Source: Sordaria brevicollis
Lineage: Eukaryota; Ascomycota; Sordariomycetes; Sordariales; Sordariaceae
Assembly: GCA_033439795.1 (NCBI GenBank)
Contig: JAUTDP010000020.1
Coordinates: forward strand, 62,001-126,000
Reading direction: 5' to 3'
Length of the DNA: 64,000 nucleotides
In this document: positions 33,501 through 43,989 of the stretch, piece by piece
How positions within the stretch are numbered: position 1 is the first letter of the stretch
Layout of the letters: each line of letters begins with the position of its first letter
The notes under the pieces: model-generated
What the model was told of the DNA's origin: nothing
What the model saw: only the letters and a program-made list of their open reading frames with translations
Database searches by the model: none
Position numbers and translations under genes: made by a program

Positions 33501-34779
33501 TCCGGTCAATCGTGGACTCACTGTTGGCTGTTTGCTCAACACCTGAAAAGTGGAAGCTCTGGGCGTTTCCTGGGCAAAGTTTCTGATACACTACCAACAT
33601 AACTGTACAGCCCTCTCGCGCCCTTCCATCTCCAGCTGTCCGGATACAGGCCTTGGTCCTCCAGTGGTGTCCCAGACTCCCAGTGGTTGCCCGCCCCCCC
33701 AGTCCGCCCAGTCGGCCCAGTCATTCCCGCTGGGCAGTCGCTGCTGTCACTTGCCTGCAGTTTCTGTTTCGTCGTCAGGTCGTCGTTTGCTTTTTTTCCC
33801 CTCTGTTGTTCCTGCTGCTGTTTGTCGTTTCCATTTCCGCTCTGTTGCCCATTTCTTGGGAGGGTCTTGGGCGGTCTTGGGGTTTTGGCATGGCAAGCCA
33901 TGGCAATCCATGGCAAAGTCGGTGGCAGCATTGGCAACAAATATTGGCACCTGGTTCAAAAAGGCCACCACTTGCGCCCGCTCGCCGCTTTCCATTTCTT
34001 TTAAACTCTTCTCGGTCCATGCCCGTCTTCTGGGGTCTACCGTAACTACTACATCTCCGTCATCAACCTGGGTTCACTTTCCCGAATTGCGAATTGTTGA
34101 TCTCTTTTACTACTACACACTACATACCCCTTTTGTCGCCCCATCAACTCATCCCACCACATTATAAACGACGGCGACGACTCAGCACCAACACAGGCGC
34201 AACATCACACACACTCACCATCTAACGACATAACGACAATCAAGCTTCAAGCAACTGCGCACACTGCATATCGCCAACTGGGTTACTAGGAACAACAGAG
34301 CACACAAAAGTCACAACGCACCACAACAACCAGGACATCAGAACAAAATAGCAACCAGCACAAGAGTCAATCTCACAATCACTTGGAGGAGTCTGTCACC
34401 CAACACGCCATTTGGCATCACAAAGGCAACGGCGCATTTGACCACAAAGAGAGAGTCAGAGACCCGGTCGCACCGTCACACCACCAAATATCCGACCTGC
34501 ACCAAACCACCATCCCGCAGGACACCGTCGCAAACCCGGCGATAGTCCTCCCGTGTCGACACTGACGTCGGACGGGGGCCAGGACCTGGGACCTGGGGAC
34601 CAGCACCGCCGGACGACGCACCATCCCGATCCCCTTACCTCATCCGGTTCGGCACCGCTTCGGGGCTCCACTTTCATCTCGGCCACTTTGGACCAATCAG
34701 AGCTCACGCATTGACTTTGAGATTTCGGGATCTCAACCCGGCACTATCACATCAACAACATCACATCAACAGAGACAGC
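30553..34779. other. 4.2-kb gene-free region between divergent genes
   Basis: A long stretch between the Tcp11 and tetraspan genes. It contains a (AGCCGCCCAG)n run at about 32505-32545, a diverged CCCAGC-rich segment near 33090-33150, a T-run/A-run pair forming a potential hairpin at about 33402-33446, and a C/A-rich segment from about 34180 resembling Neurospora 5' leaders. Plus-strand frames at 33550-34167 are low-complexity and not supported. It probably holds long promoters and a long untranslated leader. Confidence 0.45.
32505..32545. repeat. Tandem 10-bp repeat (AGCCGCCCAG)n
   Basis: About four copies of AGCCGCCCAG in tandem, the last diverging to TGCCGCCGAG. Confidence 0.75.
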
Positions 34780-36226
34780 ATGGAGACCAGGATATCAAAT
34801 GACAGAACTGGAAGGGGGAGCAGAGATGTGGAGGAAGGGTTCGATGAGCAGTACCAGACACAGACGACAACAACGACAAGTGGCGGAAGCAAAGAACGAC
34901 CAAGGAGGACGTCATCATTCAAGGAAAAGCTATTCACGGCACGAACGTTATTGGGGTTACTGTCCATGGCATTGGCGGTAGCGCTGATCGGGATTATCGG
35001 GCATATGGTTGGAACATTTGGGGACAAGGGGTTTGTGCACGTCAGTTTGGTGTTTGTCCTGATTACGGTATGTTGCTTCTTTCCTCTACTTTTACTTTCC
35101 TTTTTCGGTTTCGCCGTCACGGATGGCATGTTACATGGACATGGACAAGGCTGTGGTGGTGGTGCGACGGGACTCAGGGTCCTTGTCGTTCAACACCCAC
35201 CAGTTCATCTGGTCTCTTGTCTCCATTCATAACCCCAACCCTCGATCTTGAACTCTTTCCTCTTTCGATCATCAACTTCAACCTCCATCATTATCGCTCC
35301 CTACCTCACAATCTTCTCTCTATCCTATATCTTAAACATCGTCTTTGCCTTCCTCCTTTATTCATTCACTTCTCTGTCACACCTACTAACTTTTCCTCTA
35401 GTCCATCCTCACCCTAACCTTCCAAACCCTCGACCTCGTCACCCTCTTCTGCCTCCGCGACCGTCTCCGGACTTTCTACCCTGGCGCCTACGTCGGCATC
35501 CACATTTGTATCTCCCTCGCTTGCATCGCCACCATGGGCTACGTCGGCATCTGGGTTAGCACAGCCGACGAAGAATCCGACCGCGACCTCGACTTGGAGC
35601 CTGATGAGCTGGACATCCCACCCATCGTCGAAGCCCTCGCCACCAAGTATCACACCTCCGGCCGCGAACTGCGCGGACGCAGAGGTCGCCTCTACAAGCT
35701 TGGCATCGCCCTGTTGGTGGTCACCGTTATGATGCTCCTCATCAACTTTGTTCTATCGGTCGTGGCATGCAAGGAAGTCCGTCGCAAGGACGCAGCAAGG
35801 GAACAAGGCGACGAAGACCCCCGCGACCCAGCACGCTATCGCATCCCCGCTGCCGCTGCCGCAGGAGGACGGAGGACGAGGACGCCGAGGGATCATCATC
35901 AGACGCCGCACTTCCCTGGTTATGTGGTCACTGTCAACGACGGTCCGGTTGTGTCGAGGCCACCACCGGCGGCGGCGATGTCAGGGGCTGCTGCTATGGG
36001 AGCGATGCCGCCGAGGGGAGGAGTAGATCTGGGGGTGGAGATTTCGGGCAGTCATGAGGACTGGACCAGGAACAACGGCATGCACAGAGGGTCGGGCAGA
36101 AGTGGAAGCGGGAGGGGCAGTCCGACGGATATTGATTTGACGCCGGTTAGTCCGGGGAGCAGTGAGATGACGGAGGTGTTGACGGAGAAGGATAGTGGGA
36201 TTGGGATTGGGAGGAGTGGGCGATAA
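34780..36226 (+). CDS. Four-transmembrane integral membrane protein, MARVEL-like topology
   Basis: Exons 34780-35067 and 35402-36226, joined in phase across an unusually long 334-nt intron (GTATGT...CTCTAG); 370 aa. Four hydrophobic helices: LLGLLSMALAVALIGIIGHMV (about 57-77), one spanning the exon junction (VSLVFVLIT + SILTLTFQTL), YVGIHICISLACIATMGYV, and LGIALLVVTVMMLLINFVLS. A polar N-terminus and a long Gly/Ser/Pro-rich cytosolic tail flank them. The layout matches fungal MARVEL-like membrane proteins, but no diagnostic motif was found, so the family is an inference. A long C/A-rich leader precedes the ATG. The split of helix 2 across the intron, with a continuous helix after splicing, supports the model. 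Confidence 0.75.
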
Positions 36227-36601
36227 GATAAATGCCACCAACCGTCAAGAAAGAATAACGGAAACATAAAGAGGAGTGAAGAAGAAAAGAGGGCGGGTAT
36301 TGAAGGAAATTCCTGAAGGAAGGAAGAAAGGGTATGGTATATACACGTGGGATTACTGATCTGGTACAACTGCACATGGAGTTACGGGGTTTCGGGAGTA
36401 CTTTACTTATACTACTGTACGGATTTAGCACGGGGTACTGCATAGCGTAGCGATTTAAATGTTTTTCTGGGGTTTATGACCATCAATATTTTCTCGGATC
36501 CAGTTCTAGATCTTCAGGACAAATCATGTATGGCAGCTTATGAACCATGTGTGAACGACAAATGCTGTGCCATTCTCACATGCATAAACCGGAAGAGGTA
36601 A

Positions 36602-36666
36602 GGAGTGGTCACGATCAGGGGTATCACGTGCGATAACGATAACGGCTAAGGTTATCGATAAGCACT
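36602..36666. repeat. Dispersed CACGTG/GATA palindromic repeat, copy 3
   Basis: GGAGTGGTCACGATCAGGGG leads into TATCACGTGCGATAACGATA, then GGTTATCGATAAGCAC. The arms GTGC..CGATAAC and GTTATCG..GCAC form an imperfect hairpin, the clearest of the three copies. Confidence 0.75.
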
Positions 36667-37778
36667 TGACTCCACTTGGACTTGTCCAATTCCCGTCTCG
36701 TCAGTGTTGTTTCTCCCCATGTTTGGGCAGACACTCGTTTATTCCTCCTTCGTCCTTTATCGCCTTACTTGGATTTCTGCTCTGGGACTCTTCATAATGG
36801 AAGCGCTAGCAGTGGGTGCTGGCTGAGTACGCTAACCTGACTCTTTGAACTAGGAATTCAAAGTTGAATACATAAGTGGAGGTACTTTCTCAGGGGCACT
36901 GCTACTCGTCTGGCCTAGAAAACGGCACAGCGACTAATTGTATGGGTAAATTGGTTTGCTCATAGAGGTAGTCAGGGCGTTTCTAGAGGTAGCCCAGACG
37001 AGTACTTCCCTTCTCTTGCTTTGCATCTAGATTCTCAGCTGCTGCCCGCTTCTAGCCCGCTTCTGACCTGCTTTCGGCCCGCCTGTGGTGACTGGTGACT
37101 CCGCCTTCGATGCCCATAAATGTGCGTTCCAACCGTCGTGGTCACCGTCGTCCGAACCTTAGTGTACTGCATACGATGACCAGGTACTGACTGCGAGGTC
37201 CTAGGTATACCTCCATACCCAGGTCCCAGAGGACTGGAAGTTCAAAACAGCTACCACCATCAGAACTGTAAAGAGCAGCAGAGGGCCAGCGGAAGCATCA
37301 CATCCATACGGGCGCCACCTATGTGCACTTCACCAAAGATCTAACTTCCATTATTATTGTGCAAATAGCGAAAGCTCAAAATTGCCGCCTAAACGAAAGG
37401 CTAGGTAGAGCCAAGCCAAGGCGTCGACTCAAGTCTCAAGCAACAGGGCAGGGGACATAGTTGCTCGGGGGCCGGGGCCACGACCCCCCGAACGGGCCGA
37501 ACCTCAACCCTAAACATCGACAAGAAGGAAGAAGGACATCGATTTGACTCTTTGAGCATGAAGTTTCAGCGCTTGTACGGGTACCATCCCGATATTAGTT
37601 GGTAACTTGGTACAAGAACGAGGAGCAGTGGAACCAGGACGCTAATTCGTGTAAGTACGGCCGGGTGGTCAATCCTTTGCAGGAATGACCGAGCCCGTTT
37701 GCTAATAGGTATGCGAGTCTACGACTTTATGCCTTAGGGTCTTCTATACGTGGCTGAACGCTTTTAACCACTGTCGCG

Positions 37779-37899
37779 AGTTTGGATAGCAGATATGTTG
37801 CGGTCCTTTACTACGCGAGATAAGAATGGAGGTGTGTGTGGTTCGATTGTGTCCAGACACAATGAGAGACGTGAAGCCATCTACGCCATCTCGTTCAAT
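37779..37899. repeat. Direct duplication, copy 1 (about 120 bp)
   Basis: It contains GCGGTCCTTTACTACGCGAG and GTGTCCAGACACAATGAGAG, then ACGTGAAGCCATCTACGCCA. It matches 37969-38094 about 190 bp downstream, mostly by substitutions. Confidence 0.75.
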
Positions 37900-37968
37900 A
37901 ATTCAAGTTGGTAACGCCGCCCCAAGCCCTCCCCAGTCCCCACTTGGCCGAACGCCCCCCACCACCGC

Positions 37969-38094
37969 CAGTTTGGACAGAAGAGCAGAGAAATATGCCG
38001 CGGTCCTTTACCACACAAGAGTGGAGGACTGTATGGTTCCATTGTGTCCAGACACAATGAGAGACGTGAAGCAATCTATGCCATCTCCTTCAAG
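37969..38094. repeat. Direct duplication, copy 2 (about 125 bp)
   Basis: It contains GCGGTCCTTTACCACACAAG and GTGTCCAGACACAATGAGAG, then ACGTGAAGCAATCTATGCCA. The differences from copy 1 are mainly transitions (C/T, A/G), as expected for an old duplication exposed to RIP or normal decay. Confidence 0.75.
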
Positions 38095-38582
38095 CTGGCA
38101 GCTCCAGTCCAAGCCTCACCGGGTAACCCAAGCCTCGCCCAATAAACCGCGTACCAACTACCAAGTAGAGTTCGGTGCGCCAAAAGGGCACGGAACATTG
38201 TCGCCTTACTGTTAACAGGTGGCGCTTTGGACTGAGACTCTAAATACGTGCCGGGATCATCATGGTACCAGGCGAGGACCAGTTTTGTAGTTGCAGTAGC
38301 GGGAAGCAAGCAACTTGGCGCGACTCGGAATGAGGTCGATGTAGAAGGGGAGGCATCACCATGGTCAAACTTGTCGACAGCCTCATTGAGTTTGATCTTC
38401 ATGCTGCGACACAACCGTGGAAGCCAACCTGGGCATTGAAAACTGCGAGTTTTGCCGGGATTCTCGACAGCAAACTGGGCGACGTCGTCCTCAAACTCGA
38501 CTAGGATGTGCTTCTCGATTTCCTTCCGCAGGGGCACGCATGTCGGGAGTGTCGGCATTGATAGGTACCAAAGCGCTGGCAT
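38076..38582 (-). CDS. Doubtful hypothetical protein (168 codons)
   Basis: A minus-strand frame with an ATG just inside an upstream stop. It includes a coding-like stretch (LRKEIEKHILVEFEDDVAQF) but resembles no family I know, and its 3' end overlaps copy 2 of the local duplication. The region is repeat-rich. It may be a lineage-specific gene, a decayed fragment or chance. Confidence 0.25.
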   Translation of the reverse strand: MPALWYLSMPTLPTCVPLRKEIEKHILVEFEDDVAQFAVENPGKTRSFQCPGWLPRLCRSMKIKLNEAVDKFDHGDASPSTSTSFRVAPSCLLPATATTKLVLAWYHDDPGTYLESQSKAPPVNSKATMFRALLAHRTLLGSWYAVYWARLGLPGEAWTGAASLKEMA

Positions 38583-39802
38583 TCCTCGTCAAACAACTCG
38601 ATGCTTTTGCCACGCTGAGGGTACACCTTGCGAGAGCCCCGCCCTTGTACCGCTTTTCGGAGGCATGGCGGCTGCAAGCGAGGATGTTGTTGCTATGATG
38701 AGAGTGGTTGTCGAGTGTAGAAGGAGGCTTGCGAGGAAACAACGATTGGGAGAATAAGGGTGGGGGGCAAGAGAAGGTTGTGAGAGGAAGGGTGTAAGAG
38801 GTGCTTCTTATAGACGCGCTAGTCGAGAGACTCGGTGGGCAGCGGTGGACGTGGTGGAGTTCTTTACCCCGGAGAAGGCTCTTGTGGTGTGACCCGGGGT
38901 CATGGTGTTGCCATGCTGGCTTTCTGGGTACCGACAAACTCATTAAGGCGCGCTATACCACTCCTCCCGGCGAACCGATCAAAACTTGGGACGAAAGCAG
39001 AAACAGTTGAGTTGAACTTTCATCGATATGTCACTCCAGACGGTGGATATGAGGGAGTGTCCATGGGAAAAAAGAAGGAAAATTCATCTGATCATGGATT
39101 TTCGAAGGGATATCTCCCAGTCAAACAAAAAAATATTGGATGGACCACGACCGTACCACGCAGTCTGAACCCAAGATTGTCGGTTCCTGTACCGACGTAG
39201 GGAAGTAGACCGATCTGTAGAGACGGTGAACTCTCGACCGCAAAATGACATGTGCATAATAGTGGGTAGGGTCTAACATGCCTTGCGGTCCCGGCTCCCG
39301 GGTTTCGGGGTGGAACGGCGCTACTAGCCACCGGGTTACCGGCCCACCGGGCCACCACAACTCGAGAAGAGAAGTGGGCGGCATTCTTAAGGTCGAAATC
39401 GCTGCCAGCGTCATCTCGGTCTATAGATTACTTCTATCAATATGGGAGTGTTGCTCCCCCCCCCCACCTCCCCCCCGGTTGCCGGCAAAAAATGAGGGCC
39501 GAGAAATAAGACCGAATAACATGGCGATACCGTGGTCTTGGGGAAGTTGGGAGTTGGCTTGTTTGCTTGACGCACCGATATTGGTACATCCCATCATCTA
39601 CCATGTGGTATACCCCGAACGCACACCATCGCCCCGGTTGTAATCGCGCATGCGGGCCTTAACCCCCGGGTCCCCGGCCGGTGGGCTCACGAGTGTGCCG
39701 GAGCCGACATATATGGGCTGATGGGCAGCTTCGGGTCGAAACCGGGCCTTTTCTCGGCCACCAGGACCAGGACACAAAACGCCTCAAGCGTTGTCTGAGG
39801 TA

Positions 39803-39912
39803 TCCACCTCGGGGAGGGAACGGAAGAAGTCCACCTCGGGGAGCGAACGGAAGAAGTCCACCTCGGGGAGCGAACGGAAGAAGTCCACCTCGGGGAGGGA
39901 ACGGAAGAAGTC
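39803..39912. repeat. 27-bp minisatellite, about four copies
   Basis: The unit TCCACCTCGGGGAGCGAACG plus GAAGAAG recurs four times. The outer copies read GGGAGGGAACGG and the inner two GGGAGCGAACGG. The 27-bp period leaves frames open on both strands, which explains the repetitive Arg/Gly/Pro reading frames here. Confidence 0.9.
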
Positions 39913-40127
39913 GACGGGAAGGGGGGTATGGCTCTCGTGAAGTTGGCAGATAGGTGCCAGCATGGTGGTGATGATGGGCTAGGGGCAGCTTGCCACTGAA
40001 CAAGACTCGTCCACTACGGATCTTCAACCAGAGCGGGACTCCGTTAGTCTCAGAGCAGAACCCAAGCCCACCTACCTATGGTCTCCAGTCCGCCATGTCA
40101 CCACTCACCCTTCGCCGGCAACACTCA

Positions 40128-40245
40128 ATGCCCTGTCCTGCCCTGTCCTGTCCTGCCATGTCACACCTTCGCCGGCAACACTCAATCGCCCTGCCCTGCC
40201 CTGTCCTGCCCTGTCCTGCCCTGTCCTGCCCTGTCCTGCCCTGTC
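40128..40245. repeat. CCTGT/CCTGC pentanucleotide satellite
   Basis: Arrays of CCTGT and CCTGC, resolving into a 10-bp unit CTGTCCTGCC repeated about four times at 40201-40244. A flanking CCTTCGCCGGCAACACTCAA block occurs twice (about 40109 and 40166), so the array has been partly duplicated. Confidence 0.85.
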
Positions 40246-41258
40246 CCCTATCCTCTACCCTGTCCCGTTCTACCCTCTGCCCTATCCTAGACCTCCCCCA
40301 GTTCCCAGTCCCACAGCACCTACCTACCAACCAGGGGCAGCTACCAACCAGCTACTTACACCCCATCATACGCCTTTTACCAGTTTGACCGCGACAAGTA
40401 CGCGACAAGTACGCGTCTTCTCTTCCTCCCGTCCTACAAAACCCACAAGCCACAACCACTCTCCATAGGCATAATGCATATCACCACCATCTCTCTATAC
40501 CTTACCTTACCGTAACCGGGCGTCGGCGAGGCTTCGTTCTCCGGTCCTCCGACTAGCACTTATTAGCCATCCTCTCCGCCATCCTCTCCGCCATCTTCTC
40601 CGCCATCCACTCTCTTCACCCCTTCCTTTGTCCTCGTTATATCAATCTCCTTCTCGGGCTTCTCAAGCTCCCGCAAGCGCGCCAGAGCAGGGATGGGCCA
40701 GGCAGCCTAGGTGTTCGTTTTCGAGAGCACAGGACATTGTAAAGACAATATTTTTGCGGTCTTTGGGACTGTCCGTGGCTTGAGGTTATGTACACTGGTT
40801 CCAGGATCTTCTCTTGGTATAGAAGTAGTGGATTGATGGAGAGGTCACTATTGCATTGGACCCATGCGAAAATGGACAGGAAATCACACATACATTGTCA
40901 CTCCTTGCTACTGCGGTGTGTTCGGGGGTAAGCACCCCACGCTATACTCAATACAATGAACTGTCTCTAAGAAACTCACCTCCCTGACTTCCTCCAAGCA
41001 AACATACGCTAAAAGGGTATCTCGCTACGCTATGCATAAAACTCCAAACAAGCTGAAAAAAAGAGCCAATGACAAACGCCGATAGAGAAACGTCGAAAAC
41101 AAAAGGCATGAGATAATGCCTCTTAACAAGACTCCCCATGTCACGATTATGTCTCAAAGCCTTCCCCCTTTTCCCGGAAGTTCCTATCCCTCCATCTTCC
41201 AGCCACGACCAACAGCTGTCCATCCAATCCTGAAGAAACCTCTCCAGTAGATAGACAT

Positions 41259-43065
41259 CTAATACCTCCCACACCAAACATCATAAGCGCGCACAACAGG
41301 CGCCATAACAACCGGAAACTGTCCACCAGGATACTGCACCCTGTAATACTCCCGCATCCGCTCATCCCTCAGCAAATTCATCAGAATGCACGTAGCGCCA
41401 GCCAAGTCCCGCGCCGTGATCCGCTCCCAACAAGAAGGGTGCAGCATCTCCATGATCAAGCCAACCAGTCCAGCGTCGAGGGCAGCGCCCGGACTCCGCG
41501 CCAGCTCGTCTCTGTAGTTCACGATGAGCTGGAAGAAATGCTGATCCTTGACCAGAATCGGATGCTGATAGTCCTCCTCTGTCTCGTAGGTAATGAACGG
41601 CAAGCCGCCGGCCAGGAACTCCAACGCGACGACACCCAGGGACCAGATATCGACAGCCTCGGGGTTTTTGACGTGCGCGTAAAAGTTTTTGCCGGCGCGG
41701 GTGAATCCGTCCGGGGCAATGTACGCATCGTGTACCGCCCAGTTCTCTCCTCGTATGTCGTGATGGGCGAAGGAAGCGCGAGTCGAAGCGTCTAGATCGA
41801 TGGTAGCGGGGCCGCCATTGCCATCAGCGATGGTGGGAATTTTGAGGGCGGAAGAGAAGTTGGTCAAGCAGACCTCGAGTCGCGAGTCTGTCCTGGATCG
41901 GACGAGGATGTGCTGGGGGCGAACGTTGCGGTGGACGAGCTGTTGCGCGTGAAGGTGTTGCAGTGCCTGGGCCATCTGATCGATGATCATGCAGCATTCG
42001 TGGTAGGTGAACCACTTCCGACTGGCCTCCTCCGCAATAGAGCCCAGGTCGCACCATTCCGTGATCAGCATATTTCGCCTGGGGTCTCCCGCCGGAACCA
42101 GGAATTTTTCGACAAAAGTAGTGACATGGCACTGAAGAAAAGAAGTCGTCAGTTACCTACAGTGAAGGGGGGGAGGAGATAGGGGCAAGCAGGCTTACGG
42201 TCTGGGTGTCCTTGAGCTGTTTTAGAATATTGGCCTCGTCATACAGAAGTGGCATTTCAGTCTTCTTGAAATACTTGCCGGCGTAAACATTCCCGGTTCT
42301 TGTGCAGAAAACCCGGACAACTTTTGCCGAACTGGGGGCCCTTTGGTTGTTCCTCGTGGTGACTTGAAGGAACGAGTGGGTGTACAGTCCGGCATTGCGA
42401 GCCGTCTCCTCAAAATTCGGAACTACGGTATTGCGAGGAGACCGTGACGGGGTGGCCAATCTCATGTCTTCAAGGCGTCTGCTAAGGAAAGTTGCAGTTC
42501 CGGGCAAGGACGGGACAGGACTTGGCTGGGGAGGCTGGAGGCTGGAGACTGTCTCCCTGTTGAGCTCTGCTGTTATGAGGGGTGCGGAGGATTTGAGGCG
42601 TTGGACCGCCGCTAGATAGTCGTTTAGGTGTTCGGCATGGTCGAAAGATTCGATGATGACCTCGATAGCACGGTTACTGAATGAAGCCTCTCCCAGAAAG
42701 ACATGGACGGGGTGGTTGACTGGAACAACCCAAGCCGGCGCATTTGGAGAGTCGTGGCCGTAGCATTCGTGGATCCAATTATCTACCGTCTCGTACTCAT
42801 CCTTGGATTCGTACTTTAGCAACGTGTGATGGGCGGAGAAGATCTTGACCACGACCGCCCCGTCTTGATTGATGTCAAGACCGATGTGCTTACTAGCGAT
42901 ACCCATGGCCACATTACCAACGTTGACGTCGGCGGTCGATGAACTACCGATGACCCAGTAGTTATCGTTCTTGGGCGGGTGAGTAAGTTCGATACGATAT
43001 CTGGCGCCGGTATTTGTCACCTGGACAACGGCGACCAGATTGGGAGAGTATGCCAAACTCGACAT
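41259..43065 (-). CDS. FHA-like protein with a degenerate (pseudo)kinase domain
   Basis: Exons 43065-42199 and 42131-41259; 67-nt intron (GTAAGC...CAG) in phase; about 579 aa. The start at 43065 (CACCACCATG) is chosen over an in-frame ATG at 43152. Residues 20-75 look like an FHA domain: WVIGSSS in place of GR, then IASKHIGLDINQDG with the phosphothreonine-pocket SxxH spacing. The second half is a protein-kinase fold: AGKYF with the ATP lysine (264), the helix C glutamate (277), EWCDLGSI in the hinge region, and VDIWSLGVVALEFLAGGLPF of subdomain IX. The catalytic loop reads HRNVRPQHIL instead of HRDxKPxN (356-364) and DFG is TNF (379-381). Both catalytic aspartates and the loop Asn are lost, so it is predicted inactive. 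FHA plus kinase architecture recalls Rad53/Chk2, but no orthology is claimed. Confidence 0.82.
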
Positions 43066-43989
43066 GGTGGTGTGACAGTCGGGGGAATTTCTGGAAGAAA
43101 GGACGGGTTCGCGGGTGAGTGGCGACGACGACGAACAGTTGAGCAAGAGCACAACAGGCCGCTTTGGATGCCGGGCCCGGAGTTGGAGATGTAGATTGTA
43201 GGGAATTTGACGTCGAGGGAGACTGCGATTGTTGTTGTTGTTGTTGCAGTGGTTGTTTCGAGGAAGAAAAACGGCACGAGGGAGAGAAGCCCTACCATGA
43301 AATATTTTTGAGACGCAGTCACTGAAATTGGCGGGGTCTGTGGACAGGTCGCGACAGGCAACCGAACAGAAGTGAATGGAACTTTGCAGACGGATGGCAC
43401 CTGCTCATGGAAGACTTGTTTGCCAGTCAGGTGGCGGTGCGAAGTGCAAGTGAAGGTGCGAACATGGAAGTGAAGGTGCGAACAGGGAAGTGAAGGGGTG
43501 GGCGGATGACCTTCCAATTGATAGGTACCTCTACCTACCTAGGCGGATAGCCGACAATGAAGAGGAAGGTGTCATGACATGCCCTGGGTACGAAACCTCA
43601 ACGTACACTAGGGTACAGCTGCTTGCAATCAATAACATGCTTCTTCTCTACACTAGCCACACTACACATCATCAAGTAAAATATGTAGCGACATCAGACT
43701 CATCAGCCTTGCACTTCAATTCTATTTTTCAGTATATGACGCTTGATCAAAAGGGGCCAGAGTATTTAGTCAAGGACCAGCCTCCTATTCTCTTGTAGGT
43801 CTCTCTGGCATCTTGCTCGCCTTTGATCAATCCCATTATCCTTGACTTTTGTTACAATGTCAACCTCCGTCCTCCACTACTATCCAAACAGCCAGACTCA
43901 TAACACTCCCGGTAGCCCAACTGCCAACTACCGAGACGACCCTATTATCTTAATGCGCCGGAATCATCTAGAGGTTCGACCAAGCAACT
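43066..43989. other. Promoter of the FHA-pseudokinase gene and 3' flank of the next gene
   Basis: Two minus-strand genes flank it. A short repeated phrase (GAAGTGAAGGTGCGAACA) occurs two to three times at about 43448-43490, and ACCTCTACCTACCTAGG near 43527. There is a (TTG)n run at about 43231-43246. No gene is supported. Confidence 0.45.

Larger units (their letters stand above)
36227..38075. other. Intergenic region with palindromic repeat copy 3 and a local duplication
   Basis: No gene is supported. It holds copy 3 of the CACGTG/GATA repeat (36602-36666) and most of a partial direct duplication (37779-37899 and 37969-38094). Confidence 0.5.
38583..41258. other. Repeat-rich intergenic region
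   Basis: No gene is supported. It contains a pyrimidine run near 39455-39475, a 27-bp minisatellite (39803-39912) and a CCTGT/CCTGC satellite (about 40128-40245). TACCTACC/GGTAGGTA-type short words common in Neurospora intergenic DNA are also present. Confidence 0.5.

Noticed and set aside
33550..34167. Plus-strand frame of 205 codons
   Set aside because: Low-complexity and Ser/Pro-rich, within a repeat-rich interval; several frames on both strands are open here by composition.
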